A stretch of DNA of 64,000 nt from contig NZ_JAACFU010000009.1 of assembly GCF_029051725.1 (NCBI RefSeq), positions 62,001 through 126,000 of the forward strand. The letters are read 5' to 3'. Positions 43,756-51,971 of the stretch are shown in pieces (the first letter of the stretch is position 1; every line of letters begins with the position of its first letter). The position numbers and the translations under genes are program-made. The notes beneath the pieces are model-generated. The model worked only from the letters and a program-made list of their open reading frames with translations, did no database searches and was not told the DNA's origin. This DNA is from Bradyrhizobium sp. CSS354 (GTDB lineage Bacteria > Pseudomonadota > Alphaproteobacteria > Rhizobiales > Xanthobacteraceae).

Positions 43756-45201
43756 TCACAACTCTCTTGCATTCGAGAACGCAAAGCTCGACACCCGCCG
43801 CGTCGTCTCATCCAAAATCAGCGTGCGCGTGATCGGCGGTTCGGCGCGCTGGGCGCAGTTTTCCCGTTCGCAGAGACGGCAGTTGACGCCGATCGGCGTG
43901 CCCTCCGTTTTCTCCAGATCGATGCCGGCAGCATAGACGAGGCGCGCGGCGTGACGGATCTCGCAGCCGAGGCCGATGGCGAAGCGCGGCTGCGGCAGCG
44001 GGTGCGGCGCGACCGGGCGGCGCACCATCTGCGCGATCGAGAAATAGCGCGTGCCGTCCGACAGCTCGATGACCTGCTTCAGCAGGCGGTCAGGCGTGTC
44101 GAAGGTCGAGTGCACGTTCCACAACGGACAAGTGCCGCCGAATTTCGAGAACGGGAACGTGCCCGATGAAAATCGCTTCGACACGTTGCCGGCATTGTCG
44201 ACACGAAGCAGGAAGAACGGGATGCCGCGCGCGTTCGGCCGCTGCAGCGTCGTGAGCCGATGGCAGACCTGCTCGAAGCCGGAATTGAAGCGCTGCGCCA
44301 GCAGATGGATGTCGTAGTTCAATGCTTCCGCCGCAGCCAGGAAAGCCGGGTAGGGCATCATCACGGCGGCCGCAAAGTAGTTGCCGAGCGTGATGCGGAA
44401 CAGGCGGCGCGGTGTGTCGTCGAGCGGGCCGGCGCGGCCGATGATGGTCTCCAGATGCTGCGCGCATTCAACTAGGCCGAGCTGAAAGGCGAGCTGGAAC
44501 GCGCGGCCGGGCGGGTCGACCAGCTCGGAGATCAGGAGCTGGCGGCGGTGGCGGTCGAAGCGCCTCAGCGTCTCGCGCATCACGTCGACCGGCATGATGC
44601 GGGTCTGGATCGAATGCTTTTCGCGCAGCCGTGCCGCGAGCGCCGCGTAAAGCTCTTCGGCCGGCACGTTCAGCTCGTCGCGCAGAGTCTCCGCGGCCTG
44701 CTCGAGTTCCGGAAAGTAGTTGCGATTGGCCTCGATCAGCTCGCGGACGCGCTCGACCGGATTGGCCTCATAGCGGGTGCCGACGTCGCGGTCGGCCATT
44801 TGTGCCGCGGCCAGCGTCTCGCCCTGGCGGGCCTCGGTATAGGCTGCATAGAGCCGTTGCAGCGCATGGGTGACGCCGGGGCAGAGCTCGGCGAGATCGC
44901 GCAATTCCTGCTTGGGAACGTCGATCTGGCGGAACAGTGGGTCGGAGAAGATCTCGTTGAGTTCGGCGAAGAAGCGGTCCTCGTCGGCGGTCGCGAGGTC
45001 GCGCAGGTCGAGGTCGTAGGTTTCGGCCAGCCGCAGCAGGATCTGGGCGGTCACCGGACGCTGGTTGCGCTCGATCAGGTTGACATAGCTCGGCGAGATC
45101 CCGAGCCCCTCGGCGATCTGGGTCTGGGACAGCCCCAGTTGCTGCCGAATCCGCCGGAAGCGCGGGCCGACGAAGAGCTTTTTGCTGGAACCGGCGGGCA
45201 T
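43756..45201 (-). CDS. ScfR/RamB-type XRE regulator with degenerate ImmA/IrrE and DUF2083 domains
   Basis: 481 residues. N-terminal XRE HTH: FRRIRQQLGLSQTQIAEGLG and SPSYVNLIERNQRPVTAQ (about 15-50). The middle part corresponds to the peptidase-like DUF955 domain, but the HExxH is missing (RLFRITLGNYFAAAVMMPY). The C-terminal DUF2083 domain has a Cys cluster (NCRLCERENCAQRA). Relatives (RamB, ScfR) sense short-chain acyl-CoA and control glyoxylate or acetate genes; here it is divergent from aceA, which fits. Confidence 0.88.
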   Translation of the reverse strand: MPAGSSKKLFVGPRFRRIRQQLGLSQTQIAEGLGISPSYVNLIERNQRPVTAQILLRLAETYDLDLRDLATADEDRFFAELNEIFSDPLFRQIDVPKQELRDLAELCPGVTHALQRLYAAYTEARQGETLAAAQMADRDVGTRYEANPVERVRELIEANRNYFPELEQAAETLRDELNVPAEELYAALAARLREKHSIQTRIMPVDVMRETLRRFDRHRRQLLISELVDPPGRAFQLAFQLGLVECAQHLETIIGRAGPLDDTPRRLFRITLGNYFAAAVMMPYPAFLAAAEALNYDIHLLAQRFNSGFEQVCHRLTTLQRPNARGIPFFLLRVDNAGNVSKRFSSGTFPFSKFGGTCPLWNVHSTFDTPDRLLKQVIELSDGTRYFSIAQMVRRPVAPHPLPQPRFAIGLGCEIRHAARLVYAAGIDLEKTEGTPIGVNCRLCERENCAQRAEPPITRTLILDETTRRVSSFAFSNAREL

Positions 45202-45250
45202 TCTCAGGCCTCCAGAGGGACATCAAGGACAGCCTTGCTGACCTTCTGTG

Positions 45251-45303
45251 TTACAAGATTTACAAAGTGACATCTATTACAAGTACCGATGTTACATGAC
45301 ATC
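45251..45303. promoter_or_regulatory. TTACAA-repeat region between the ScfR-type regulator and aceA
   Basis: TTACAA at 45251, 45260 and 45277 and TTACAT at 45292. In addition GACATC...GATGT forms an inverted pair around the third copy. This AT-rich cluster lies 50-100 bp upstream of the regulator start and about 130-180 bp upstream of aceA. It is a candidate binding site for the regulator, by position and repetition only. Confidence 0.42.
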
Positions 45304-45429
45304 ACCATTCAAATACAAGCGCACTATACGAGCTGAGCTTTCTCGCGTTTAGCTTCTGACACGCATCTCGCAATGCATTGTCAAGAATGTCGATGGCTGG
45401 TGGCCATCGTCAGCGAAAGGATCAGGCAC

Positions 45430-47061
45430 ATGAATTACCAACCCCGTGGCATCAGCACCCTCCAGGCCCCCGCCTCGTATCAGAGTGAGGTCGAGGCGGC
45501 CCGGTCGCTCCTGGAGACCCAGCCGACCTGGAACGGGGTGTCGGCCGAGGCGGTCGCCCGCATGCGCCTGCAGAATCGCTTCAAGACCGGCCTCGACGTT
45601 GCCCGCTACACCGCGGCGCTGATGCGGGCCGACATGGCCGCCTATGACGGCGATCCCACCAAGTACACGCAGTCGCTGGGCTGCTGGCACGGCTTTATCG
45701 CCCAGCAGAAGCTGATCTCGGTCAAGAAGCACTTCGGCAAGACCGATCGCACCTATTTGTATCTGTCCGGCTGGATGATCGCGGCGCTGCGTTCCGAGTT
45801 CGGCCCGCTGCCGGACCAGTCGATGCACGAGAAAACCTCGGTGCCGGCGCTGATCGAAGAGCTCTACACCTTCCTGCGTCAGGCCGATTCGCGCGAGCTG
45901 AACGATATCTTCCGCAACCTCGATAAGGCCCGCAAGGAAGGCGACAAGACCCGAGAGAAGGAGTTGATCGAGAAGATCGACAACTTCCAGACCCATGTCG
46001 TGCCCGTCATCGCCGACATCGACGCCGGCTTCGGCAATGCGGAGGCGACCTATTTGCTCGCCAAGAAGATGATCGAGGCGGGTGCCTGCGCGCTCCAGAT
46101 CGAGAACCAGGTCTCGGACGAGAAGCAGTGCGGCCACCAGGACGGCAAGGTCACCGTGCCGCACGAGGTGTTCCTGGCCAAGATCCGGGCCTGCCGCCAC
46201 GCCTTCCTCGAACTCGGTGTAGAAGACGGCATCGTCGTGACCCGTACCGACTCGCTCGGTGCCGGCCTGACCCAGCAGATCGCGGTCAGCCACAAGCCCG
46301 GTGACCTCGGCGACCAGTACAACAGCTTCCTGGATTGCGAGGAAGTGACGGCGGAGAACGCCCGCAATGGCGACGTCATCATCAACCGCAACGGCAAGAT
46401 GATGCGTCCGAAGCGGCTGCCCTCCAATCTCTATCAGTTCCGCCCGGGCACCGGCGAAGACCGCTGCGTGCTGGACTGCATCACCTCCCTGCAGAACGGC
46501 GCCGACCTGCTCTGGATCGAGACCGAGAAGCCGCATATCGAGCAGATCGCCAAGATGGTCGACCGGATCCGCAAGGTGGTTCCGAACGCGAAGCTGGCCT
46601 ACAACAACTCGCCCTCGTTCAACTGGACGCTCAACTTCCGTTGGCAGGTCTACGACGCGATGAAGGAAGCCGGCCAGGACGTCAGCAAGTACAATCGTGC
46701 CGAGCTGATGAAGCCGGAATACGACGATACGCCGCTGGCGAAGGAAGCCGACGAGCGCATCCGTACCTTCCAGGCGGATTCGGCCAAGCGTGCCGGCATC
46801 TTCCACCATCTGATCACGTTGCCGACCTACCACACGGCGGCGCTCTCGACCGACAATCTGGCGAAGGAATATTTCGGCGACCAGGGCATGCTCGGCTATG
46901 TGAAGAACGTCCAGCGCGCCGAGATCCGTCAGGGTATCGCCTGCGCCAAGCATCAGAACATGGCCGGCTCCGACATCGGCGACGACCACAAGGAATACTT
47001 CGCCGGCGAGGCTGCCCTGAAGGCGGGCGGCGCCCACAACACGATGAACCAGTTCGGCTAA
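45430..47061 (+). CDS. aceA: Isocitrate lyase
   Basis: 543 residues, the long isocitrate-lyase subclass found in alphaproteobacteria and Pseudomonas. The catalytic loop Cys234 lies in DEKQCGHQDGK (classical KKCGH). PVIADIDAGFGNAEATYLL holds Mg/substrate ligands, and YNNSPSFNW is the conserved C-terminal segment. It splits isocitrate into glyoxylate and succinate, allowing growth on acetate and on fatty acids processed by the fad operon in this window. Divergent from its probable regulator. DUF4170 follows after 30 bp. Confidence 0.96.
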   Translation: MNYQPRGISTLQAPASYQSEVEAARSLLETQPTWNGVSAEAVARMRLQNRFKTGLDVARYTAALMRADMAAYDGDPTKYTQSLGCWHGFIAQQKLISVKKHFGKTDRTYLYLSGWMIAALRSEFGPLPDQSMHEKTSVPALIEELYTFLRQADSRELNDIFRNLDKARKEGDKTREKELIEKIDNFQTHVVPVIADIDAGFGNAEATYLLAKKMIEAGACALQIENQVSDEKQCGHQDGKVTVPHEVFLAKIRACRHAFLELGVEDGIVVTRTDSLGAGLTQQIAVSHKPGDLGDQYNSFLDCEEVTAENARNGDVIINRNGKMMRPKRLPSNLYQFRPGTGEDRCVLDCITSLQNGADLLWIETEKPHIEQIAKMVDRIRKVVPNAKLAYNNSPSFNWTLNFRWQVYDAMKEAGQDVSKYNRAELMKPEYDDTPLAKEADERIRTFQADSAKRAGIFHHLITLPTYHTAALSTDNLAKEYFGDQGMLGYVKNVQRAEIRQGIACAKHQNMAGSDIGDDHKEYFAGEAALKAGGAHNTMNQFG

Positions 47062-47091
47062 CGCATCACGCTAATCGACAGGAGACTGACA

Positions 47092-47298
47092 ATGACCAAC
47101 AGCAATTTCTGGGTGATCGGCGGCGAGTTCGGCTCGATGAACTTCCACAAGCTGGTGGAAGGTTCGGCCCAGGTGCAGGGTCCGTTCAAGACCCGCAAGG
47201 AGGCCGAGGACGCCTGGCGCTCGGTCTCGGAAGAGAACCGCCACAAGGCGGGCGTCCGCTTCTCGATCGTGGAAGAGCCGTCGCGGGTCTCGGCCTGA
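47092..47298 (+). CDS. DUF4170 family small protein
   Basis: 68 residues. FWVIGGEFGSMNFHKLVEGS, GPFKTRKEAEDAWRSVSEEN and RFSIVEEP match DUF4170, a small alphaproteobacterial family resembling SPOR-like or ferredoxin-fold modules. No function is known. It lies 30 bp after aceA with an AGGAGA SD and shares its terminator, so it is expected to be made together with isocitrate lyase. Confidence 0.88.
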   Translation: MTNSNFWVIGGEFGSMNFHKLVEGSAQVQGPFKTRKEAEDAWRSVSEENRHKAGVRFSIVEEPSRVSA

Positions 47299-47325
47299 TA
47301 ACCTGGATAAGAAGACGTCCAAGGA

Positions 47326-47370
47326 CGGAGGGTCCCATCCGGCGCAAGCCGGGTGGGACCGTCTGTTTTT
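47326..47370 (+). terminator. Intrinsic terminator of the aceA-DUF4170 operon
   Basis: 13-bp stem GGTCCCATCCGGC/GCCGGGTGGGACC with one G-T wobble and a GCAA loop, then GTCTGTTTTT. Confidence 0.88.
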
Positions 47371-47480
47371 GGCACAGGTGAACGGCCTGTGGGCACCGTA
47401 AGTAACTGGAATTGTAGGGCCTTTGCGGACACTTTGGTTGCTGATAGGTTAATCCGGCCAAGTGAGGGACGAGGCCGCCA

Positions 47481-48035
47481 ATGTCAGAGCCCGAGACCAG
47501 CGGGATCCATCCCAGCCAGCCGCGCCCGGTGCGGCTGCGCGATGCGCTGTTGCGCGCGCGGATCGAGGCCGCCGACCGGACGGGCGTCGTCGTCGATTTG
47601 CGCGATGCCGAGGTGGCGCGGCTCGAGATCCTCCACGATTCGCTCGATCCCCTGTTCGCACAGGTGCCTGAGCAGATCGACCTGTTCGACCGCGGCATCA
47701 GCCAGGGCGATACGCCCAGGCTCTGGATCGACGTCGTCGCGCACATCTTGATGGGGCGCGACAAGCGGATGTACCGCTTCGTGCAGGACACCCGCTTCGG
47801 CCGCATCGTGCTCGCCGAATCGCACGACACGTCTGTCATCGTCGAGGCCGTGACCGATTACGTCGCGCGCCGCATGATCGAGCGCGAGCATGCGATGGTG
47901 GTCCCGCCCGAGCCGAAGCCCGACGTCGCGCCGCCGCGGCGCCGCTCGCGCTTCTGGCCATTCGTGCTGGGGTTCGTGCTCGGCGCCGCTGCGCTGTTCG
48001 GCGTCGCCGTGCTCGCGGCCCTGCGGAGCTGGTGA
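47481..48035 (+). CDS. Hypothetical tail-anchored membrane protein
   Basis: 184 residues. A soluble N-terminal part (residues 1-150) contains RLRDALLRARIEAADRTG, LWIDVVAHILMGRDKRMYRF and DTRFGRIVLAES without recognised domain. It ends with a basic stretch (PPRRRSRFW) and a single C-terminal helix (PFVLGFVLGAAALFGVAVLA). This is a tail-anchor topology with the bulk in the cytoplasm. A family B repeat starts 5 bp after the stop. Confidence 0.78.
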   Translation: MSEPETSGIHPSQPRPVRLRDALLRARIEAADRTGVVVDLRDAEVARLEILHDSLDPLFAQVPEQIDLFDRGISQGDTPRLWIDVVAHILMGRDKRMYRFVQDTRFGRIVLAESHDTSVIVEAVTDYVARRMIEREHAMVVPPEPKPDVAPPRRRSRFWPFVLGFVLGAAALFGVAVLAALRSW

Positions 48036-48040
48036 GGCGT

Positions 48041-48155
48041 CGTCATTGCGAGGAGCCCGCGACAAAATTGCGAAGCAATTTTGCGCTGGCGACGAAGCAA
48101 TCCAGGCTGCCGCCGCGGAGGGACTCTGGATTGCTTCGCTGCGCTCGCAATGACG
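48041..48155. repeat. Palindromic intergenic repeat, family B (copy 2, with inserted hairpin)
   Basis: Outer arms CGTCATTGCGAG/CTCGCAATGACG and inner CGAAGCAATCCAG/CTGGATTGCTTCG as in copy 1. The left half carries an extra AAAATTGC-GAA-GCAATTTT hairpin (48064-48082). Confidence 0.85.
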
Positions 48156-48163
48156 GCGTGAGA

Positions 48164-49045
48164 CTAAATCAACTTCACATGCTTGATCTGCCCGATCTGA
48201 AATCCGGCCCTCAGGCTCCGCACCGTCTGCTCGCAATGCCAGCCGGTGTTGTCCTTATCGATCGTGAACAGATTGTAGGCCGCAGCCGGGGTGTGCCCGT
48301 GCGCGAGCGCGGAGGCCGAGGGCACGCCGATTGCGGGAATGTTGCGGTTGGGTCCTTCGAACCACATCGTCGAATGAATGTGGTCGTGCCCGTGCAGGAT
48401 CAGCTCGACGCCATGGCGTTTCAAAAGCGTCAGCAGCCCGGCCGAGTCAGTCATCCGCTTGTGACGCGCGCCGGACTTCAATGGATGATGCACCAGCAGC
48501 ACGCGAAAGACGTCCTCGGCCGCGAGCTGCTCGAGCACCTCTTCGAGCGATGCGAGCTGATCGCGTCCGAGCGTGCCTGTCGCCATCAACGGCAAGGTGG
48601 GCACCGCCGTGGACAGGCTGATCAGCGCGAGCGGCCCGCGCCGGCGCAGGCTCGGAAAGCCGATACGGCCATCGTCACCCGCAAGATAGGGCGCGAAGGT
48701 TTCGCCGAAGCGATGAGAGGAGGCGCGGACATAGGCGTCGTGATTGCCGGGAATCGTGGTGACGCGGTCGGGCGGACCGACGCCCTCGAGCCAGGCGCGC
48801 GCCGGCGCGAACTCCGCCTCCAGCGCGAGATTGACGAGATCGCCTGTGACCGCGATGTGGTCGGGACCTTGCGCCTTCACGTCGGCGACGAGTGCGTCGA
48901 GCACCTCGCGGCGCTGGTACTTGTGACGGTTGCGCGTCCAGTTGACATAGCCGAACGCGCGCTTTCCCGCGAGCTCGATCAACCGCGGCGTCGGCAGCGG
49001 CGGCAGATGCGGGTCGGATAGATGGGCGAGCGTGAAGGGGGCCAT
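48164..49045 (-). CDS. Metallophosphoesterase (calcineurin-like)
   Basis: 293 residues. All five phosphoesterase blocks are present: LSDPHL (Asp11, His13), GDLVN, PGNHDAY, LLVHHPL and LHGHDHIHS. They build the dinuclear metal centre. CpdA/Icc-like proteins hydrolyse cyclic nucleotides, phosphodiesters or lipid phosphates; the substrate cannot be fixed from sequence. No signal peptide, so cytoplasmic. It is divergent from the Nudix gene with an 80-bp gap. Confidence 0.9.
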   Translation of the reverse strand: MAPFTLAHLSDPHLPPLPTPRLIELAGKRAFGYVNWTRNRHKYQRREVLDALVADVKAQGPDHIAVTGDLVNLALEAEFAPARAWLEGVGPPDRVTTIPGNHDAYVRASSHRFGETFAPYLAGDDGRIGFPSLRRRGPLALISLSTAVPTLPLMATGTLGRDQLASLEEVLEQLAAEDVFRVLLVHHPLKSGARHKRMTDSAGLLTLLKRHGVELILHGHDHIHSTMWFEGPNRNIPAIGVPSASALAHGHTPAAAYNLFTIDKDNTGWHCEQTVRSLRAGFQIGQIKHVKLI

Positions 49046-49125
49046 GGGGCGCGATTGCCTCGCTATTCGCCCGCTGTAATGGCAAGGTCGCAGGCCAGGT
49101 GCAAGCGCGGCATCGAGGGAGCCCG

Positions 49126-49617
49126 ATGGCGGAACGTCTGAACAGCGTCCGACGGAGATTCGAGCCGCTGCTGCGGCGAATCTTCCACGCCTATTTCCTG
49201 CTGGTCCGCGGCATGACGCTCGGCGTCCGCGCGGTGGTGCTGGATGCCGACACCAGGGTGTTCCTGGTCAGGCACAGCTACGTCACGGGCTGGTATCTGC
49301 CCGGCGGCGGCGTCGATCTCGGCGAGACCATGGAGCAGGCGCTGCGGCGCGAGCTCAAGGAGGAGGGGGATATCGATCTCACCGGCGGCGCCGTGCTGCA
49401 CGGCATCTTCCTCAACAGTCACGTCTCCCGCCGCGACCATGTCGCGGTCTACGTCGTCAGGCAGTTCAAGCAGGATCGCCTGCCCGCGCCCAACCACGAG
49501 ATCGCCGAGTGCGGGTTCTTCGCGGTCACCGCGCTGCCCGAGGGGACCACGCCCGGCACGCGGCTGCGGATCGCGGAAGTGCTGGACGGCAAGCCCTTGA
49601 TTGCGACGTGGCGATGA
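49126..49617 (+). CDS. Nudix hydrolase-family protein with slightly altered Nudix box
   Basis: 163 residues from the ATG at 49126 (GAGGGAG SD); a GTG at 49099 is an alternative. The Nudix box begins GGGVDLGETMEQALRRELKE and continues EGDID. It matches Gx5Ex7REUxEE, but the expected Gly after EEx is Asp. The metal-binding RELxEE core is intact, so activity on a nucleoside diphosphate-X substrate is likely. An N-terminal helix (RIFHAYFLLVRGMTLGVRAV) precedes the fold. It leads into the glycan-like cluster. Confidence 0.85.
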   Translation: MAERLNSVRRRFEPLLRRIFHAYFLLVRGMTLGVRAVVLDADTRVFLVRHSYVTGWYLPGGGVDLGETMEQALRRELKEEGDIDLTGGAVLHGIFLNSHVSRRDHVAVYVVRQFKQDRLPAPNHEIAECGFFAVTALPEGTTPGTRLRIAEVLDGKPLIATWR

Positions 49618-49679
49618 TGGCGGCCTGTGCTAGTAAATCGCCGCGCCTGCGGTGTCGGCGCAGGGACGAGGGATGAAGA

Positions 49680-50627
49680 TTGTCTGAATCGACAAGGCCA
49701 TGGCCGTTTCGGGTCGCCGTGCTGGTGCCCTGCTACAATGAAGAAGCCGCCGTCGCGACGGTCGTCGCCGATTTCCGCAAGGCGCTGCCTGCGGCCGAGG
49801 TCTACGTGTACGACAACAACTCGACCGACCGTACCGCGGCGGTCGCGCGCGAGGCGGGAGCGATCGTGCGCAGCGAGCGGCGCCAGGGCAAAGGCCACGT
49901 CGTGCGCCGCATGTTCGCGGACATCGAGGCCGACATCTACGTGCTCGTCGATGGCGATGCGACCTACGACGCGCTGAGCGCGTCGCGCATGATCGACCAG
50001 CTCCTCGATGAGCACCTGGATATGGTTGTCGGTCTGCGTGTCGATCAATCGCAAGCGGCCTACCGGCGCGGTCATCGCATCGGCAACCGGCTGTTCACCG
50101 GTTTCCTGGCATCGACCTTCGGCCACGCCTTCAAGGACATTCTGTCCGGTTACCGCGTGTTCTCGCGCCGCTTCGTCAAATCCTTCCCGGTCCTGTCCGG
50201 CGGTTTCGAGATCGAGACCGAGTTTGCGGTCTATGCGCTGGAATTGTCGCTGCCGGTCGCCGAGGTCGAGACGCCCTATTACGCGCGCCCGGAAGGCTCC
50301 TTCTCCAAGCTCAATACCTGGCAGGATGGGTTGCGCATCTTCAACACGATGCTGAAGCTCAACCGGTCGGAGCGGCCGCTGCGGTTCTTTTCGGCGATCG
50401 GCATCGTCTTCGCGCTGCTGTCGATTGCTTTCGGGCTGCCGGTCGTGATCACCTTCCTCGAAACTGGCCTCGTACCGCGCCTACCGACCGCCGTGCTCTC
50501 CATGGGTCTGATGATCATGGCGCTGCTTTCGGCTTCGTCGGGGCTCGTGCTCGACACTGTGACGCGCGGACGGCGGGAAATGAAGATGCTCGCCTACCTG
50601 TCCCAGCCGCCGCTCGGGAGGACTTGA
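49680..50627 (+). CDS. Glycosyltransferase family 2 with C-terminal membrane helices
   Basis: 315 residues, TTG start preceded by an AGGGATG stretch. The GT2/GT-A domain: VAVLVPCYNEEAAVATVV, YDNNSTDRTAAVARE and YVLVDGDATYDAL (DxD-like), with FKDILSGYRVFSRRFVKSFP. Two C-terminal helices (FSAIGIVFALLSIAFGLPVV and AVLSMGLMIMALLSASSGLV) resemble dolichyl- or undecaprenyl-phosphate glucosyl/mannosyltransferases. It should load a sugar onto a polyprenyl carrier used by GT-C enzymes such as the protein at 5747 or 51972. Confidence 0.88.
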   Translation: MSESTRPWPFRVAVLVPCYNEEAAVATVVADFRKALPAAEVYVYDNNSTDRTAAVAREAGAIVRSERRQGKGHVVRRMFADIEADIYVLVDGDATYDALSASRMIDQLLDEHLDMVVGLRVDQSQAAYRRGHRIGNRLFTGFLASTFGHAFKDILSGYRVFSRRFVKSFPVLSGGFEIETEFAVYALELSLPVAEVETPYYARPEGSFSKLNTWQDGLRIFNTMLKLNRSERPLRFFSAIGIVFALLSIAFGLPVVITFLETGLVPRLPTAVLSMGLMIMALLSASSGLVLDTVTRGRREMKMLAYLSQPPLGRT

Positions 50628-50694
50628 AATTGCCCCCGGGGCCGGGCGCAATCCCATGGACCGCTGCCCTCCAAGGTGATATCCCGCCGACGCG

Positions 50695-51210
50695 ATGAAC
50701 GATCTCTCCCTCACCATCCGGTCGGAAGCCGCCGGCGATGCTCAGGCCATCGAGCGGCTGCACGAACGCACCTTCGGCCCCGGCCGCTTCGTGCTCAGCG
50801 CGTACCGCATCCGCGAGCATGTGGATCATGTGCTCGATCTATCCTTCACCGCCCGCGTCGGTACGTTGCTGGTCGGATCCGTCCGGCAATTGCCGATCTG
50901 CGTCGGCGACACGCCGGCGCTGCTGCTCGGGCCCTTGACGGTCGAGCCTCCGTTCCGCAGCCGCGGCGTCGGCCGGCTGCTGCTCGAGCGCGCGCTGAAG
51001 GATGCGAAGGCGCAGGGCCATCGCCTGGTGCTGCTGGTCGGCGACGAGCCCTATTACAGTCGCGTCGGCTTCAAGCAGGTCCCTAAGGGACGCGTCACGA
51101 TGCCGGGCCCGGTCGATTACAACCGGCTGCTTGTCATTGAGCTCGTCGAGGGCGCGTTCGAAGGCGTATCGGGGCCGGTCGGTCCCGACTGGGGCAAGAC
51201 GCGAACCTGA
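50695..51210 (+). CDS. GNAT family N-acetyltransferase
   Basis: 171 residues. LTIRSEAAGDAQAIERLHER starts the fold. The acetyl-CoA pyrophosphate loop is in LLGPLTVEPPFRSRGVGRLL (RxxGxG/A type), followed by LVLLVGDEPYYSRVGFKQVP. It looks like the YhbS-like subgroup; substrate unknown. It lies 67 bp after the GT2 gene in the same direction. Confidence 0.9.
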   Translation: MNDLSLTIRSEAAGDAQAIERLHERTFGPGRFVLSAYRIREHVDHVLDLSFTARVGTLLVGSVRQLPICVGDTPALLLGPLTVEPPFRSRGVGRLLLERALKDAKAQGHRLVLLVGDEPYYSRVGFKQVPKGRVTMPGPVDYNRLLVIELVEGAFEGVSGPVGPDWGKTRT

Positions 51211-51247
51211 CGCGCCATCGCTTCGAAGCTCACATGAAGGTAGGGCA

Positions 51248-51949
51248 GTGCCGGTCGATCAGCAATATTACCGGGAAGTGTCGTCCGGGAGCACGGCGGA
51301 AAAGCTGCTGATTGCGGCGCGCGACCGCATCTTCCAGGATTTCATCGCCCGGATGCAGCCGTCCGCGGCGGACGAGATCCTGGATGTCGGCGTGTCCGAC
51401 GTGATCAACGACGGCGCAAACGTGCTGGAGAGAAGCTACGCGCATCAGCACAAGATCACGGCCTGCGGGCTCGGCGAAGGAATCAGATTCAAGGCGGCTT
51501 TTCCGCTTTGCCGTTACGTGCAGATCGAACCGAATACACGGCTGCCGTTCGACGACAATGCGTTCGATGTCGCGACGTCCAATGCCGTGCTCGAGCATGC
51601 CGGCAGCCATGGAAACCAGGTGCTCCTGGTCAAGGAGCTTTGCCGCGTCGCGCGGCGGGTGTTCATCACGGTGCCCAACAGGTTCTTTCCGGTCGAGCAC
51701 CACACGGCCATCCCGCTGGCGCACTATCTGGACGGCACATTCAGGATCGCCTGCATGATCGCCGGCAAGTCGGAATGGACCGACGAGCAGAACCTGATTC
51801 TGATGACGCGAAAACGGCTGCTGGAGCTCGCCGCGCTGGTTGCCAAATCTGCGAGTGCCAAGTCCTCCACCCCCAAGTCCGCCGCCGTGGGCTACACCGG
51901 TTTGTCGCTCGGCCCGCTCTCGTCCAATCTCTATCTCGCATTCCGCTGA
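51248..51949 (+). CDS. Class I SAM-dependent methyltransferase
   Basis: 233 residues, GTG start. Motif I is degenerate (DEILDVGVSDVIND), post-I acidic segment RYVQIEPNTRLPF, and motif IV FDDNAFDVATSNAVLEHAG is clear and typical of UbiE/Methyltransf_11 proteins. The C-terminal part has VFITVPNRFFPVEHHTAIPL, seen in methyltransferases of lipid or glycan clusters. Substrate unknown. It is placed 37 bp after the GNAT gene, so likely in the same operon. Confidence 0.82.
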   Translation: MPVDQQYYREVSSGSTAEKLLIAARDRIFQDFIARMQPSAADEILDVGVSDVINDGANVLERSYAHQHKITACGLGEGIRFKAAFPLCRYVQIEPNTRLPFDDNAFDVATSNAVLEHAGSHGNQVLLVKELCRVARRVFITVPNRFFPVEHHTAIPLAHYLDGTFRIACMIAGKSEWTDEQNLILMTRKRLLELAALVAKSASAKSSTPKSAAVGYTGLSLGPLSSNLYLAFR

Positions 51950-51971
51950 AGCCGCGACGCCTCCCCGCAGC

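Noticed and set aside
45349..47037. 562-residue minus-strand frame opposite aceA
   Set aside because: Shadow frame of isocitrate lyase with no recognisable motifs and no SD.
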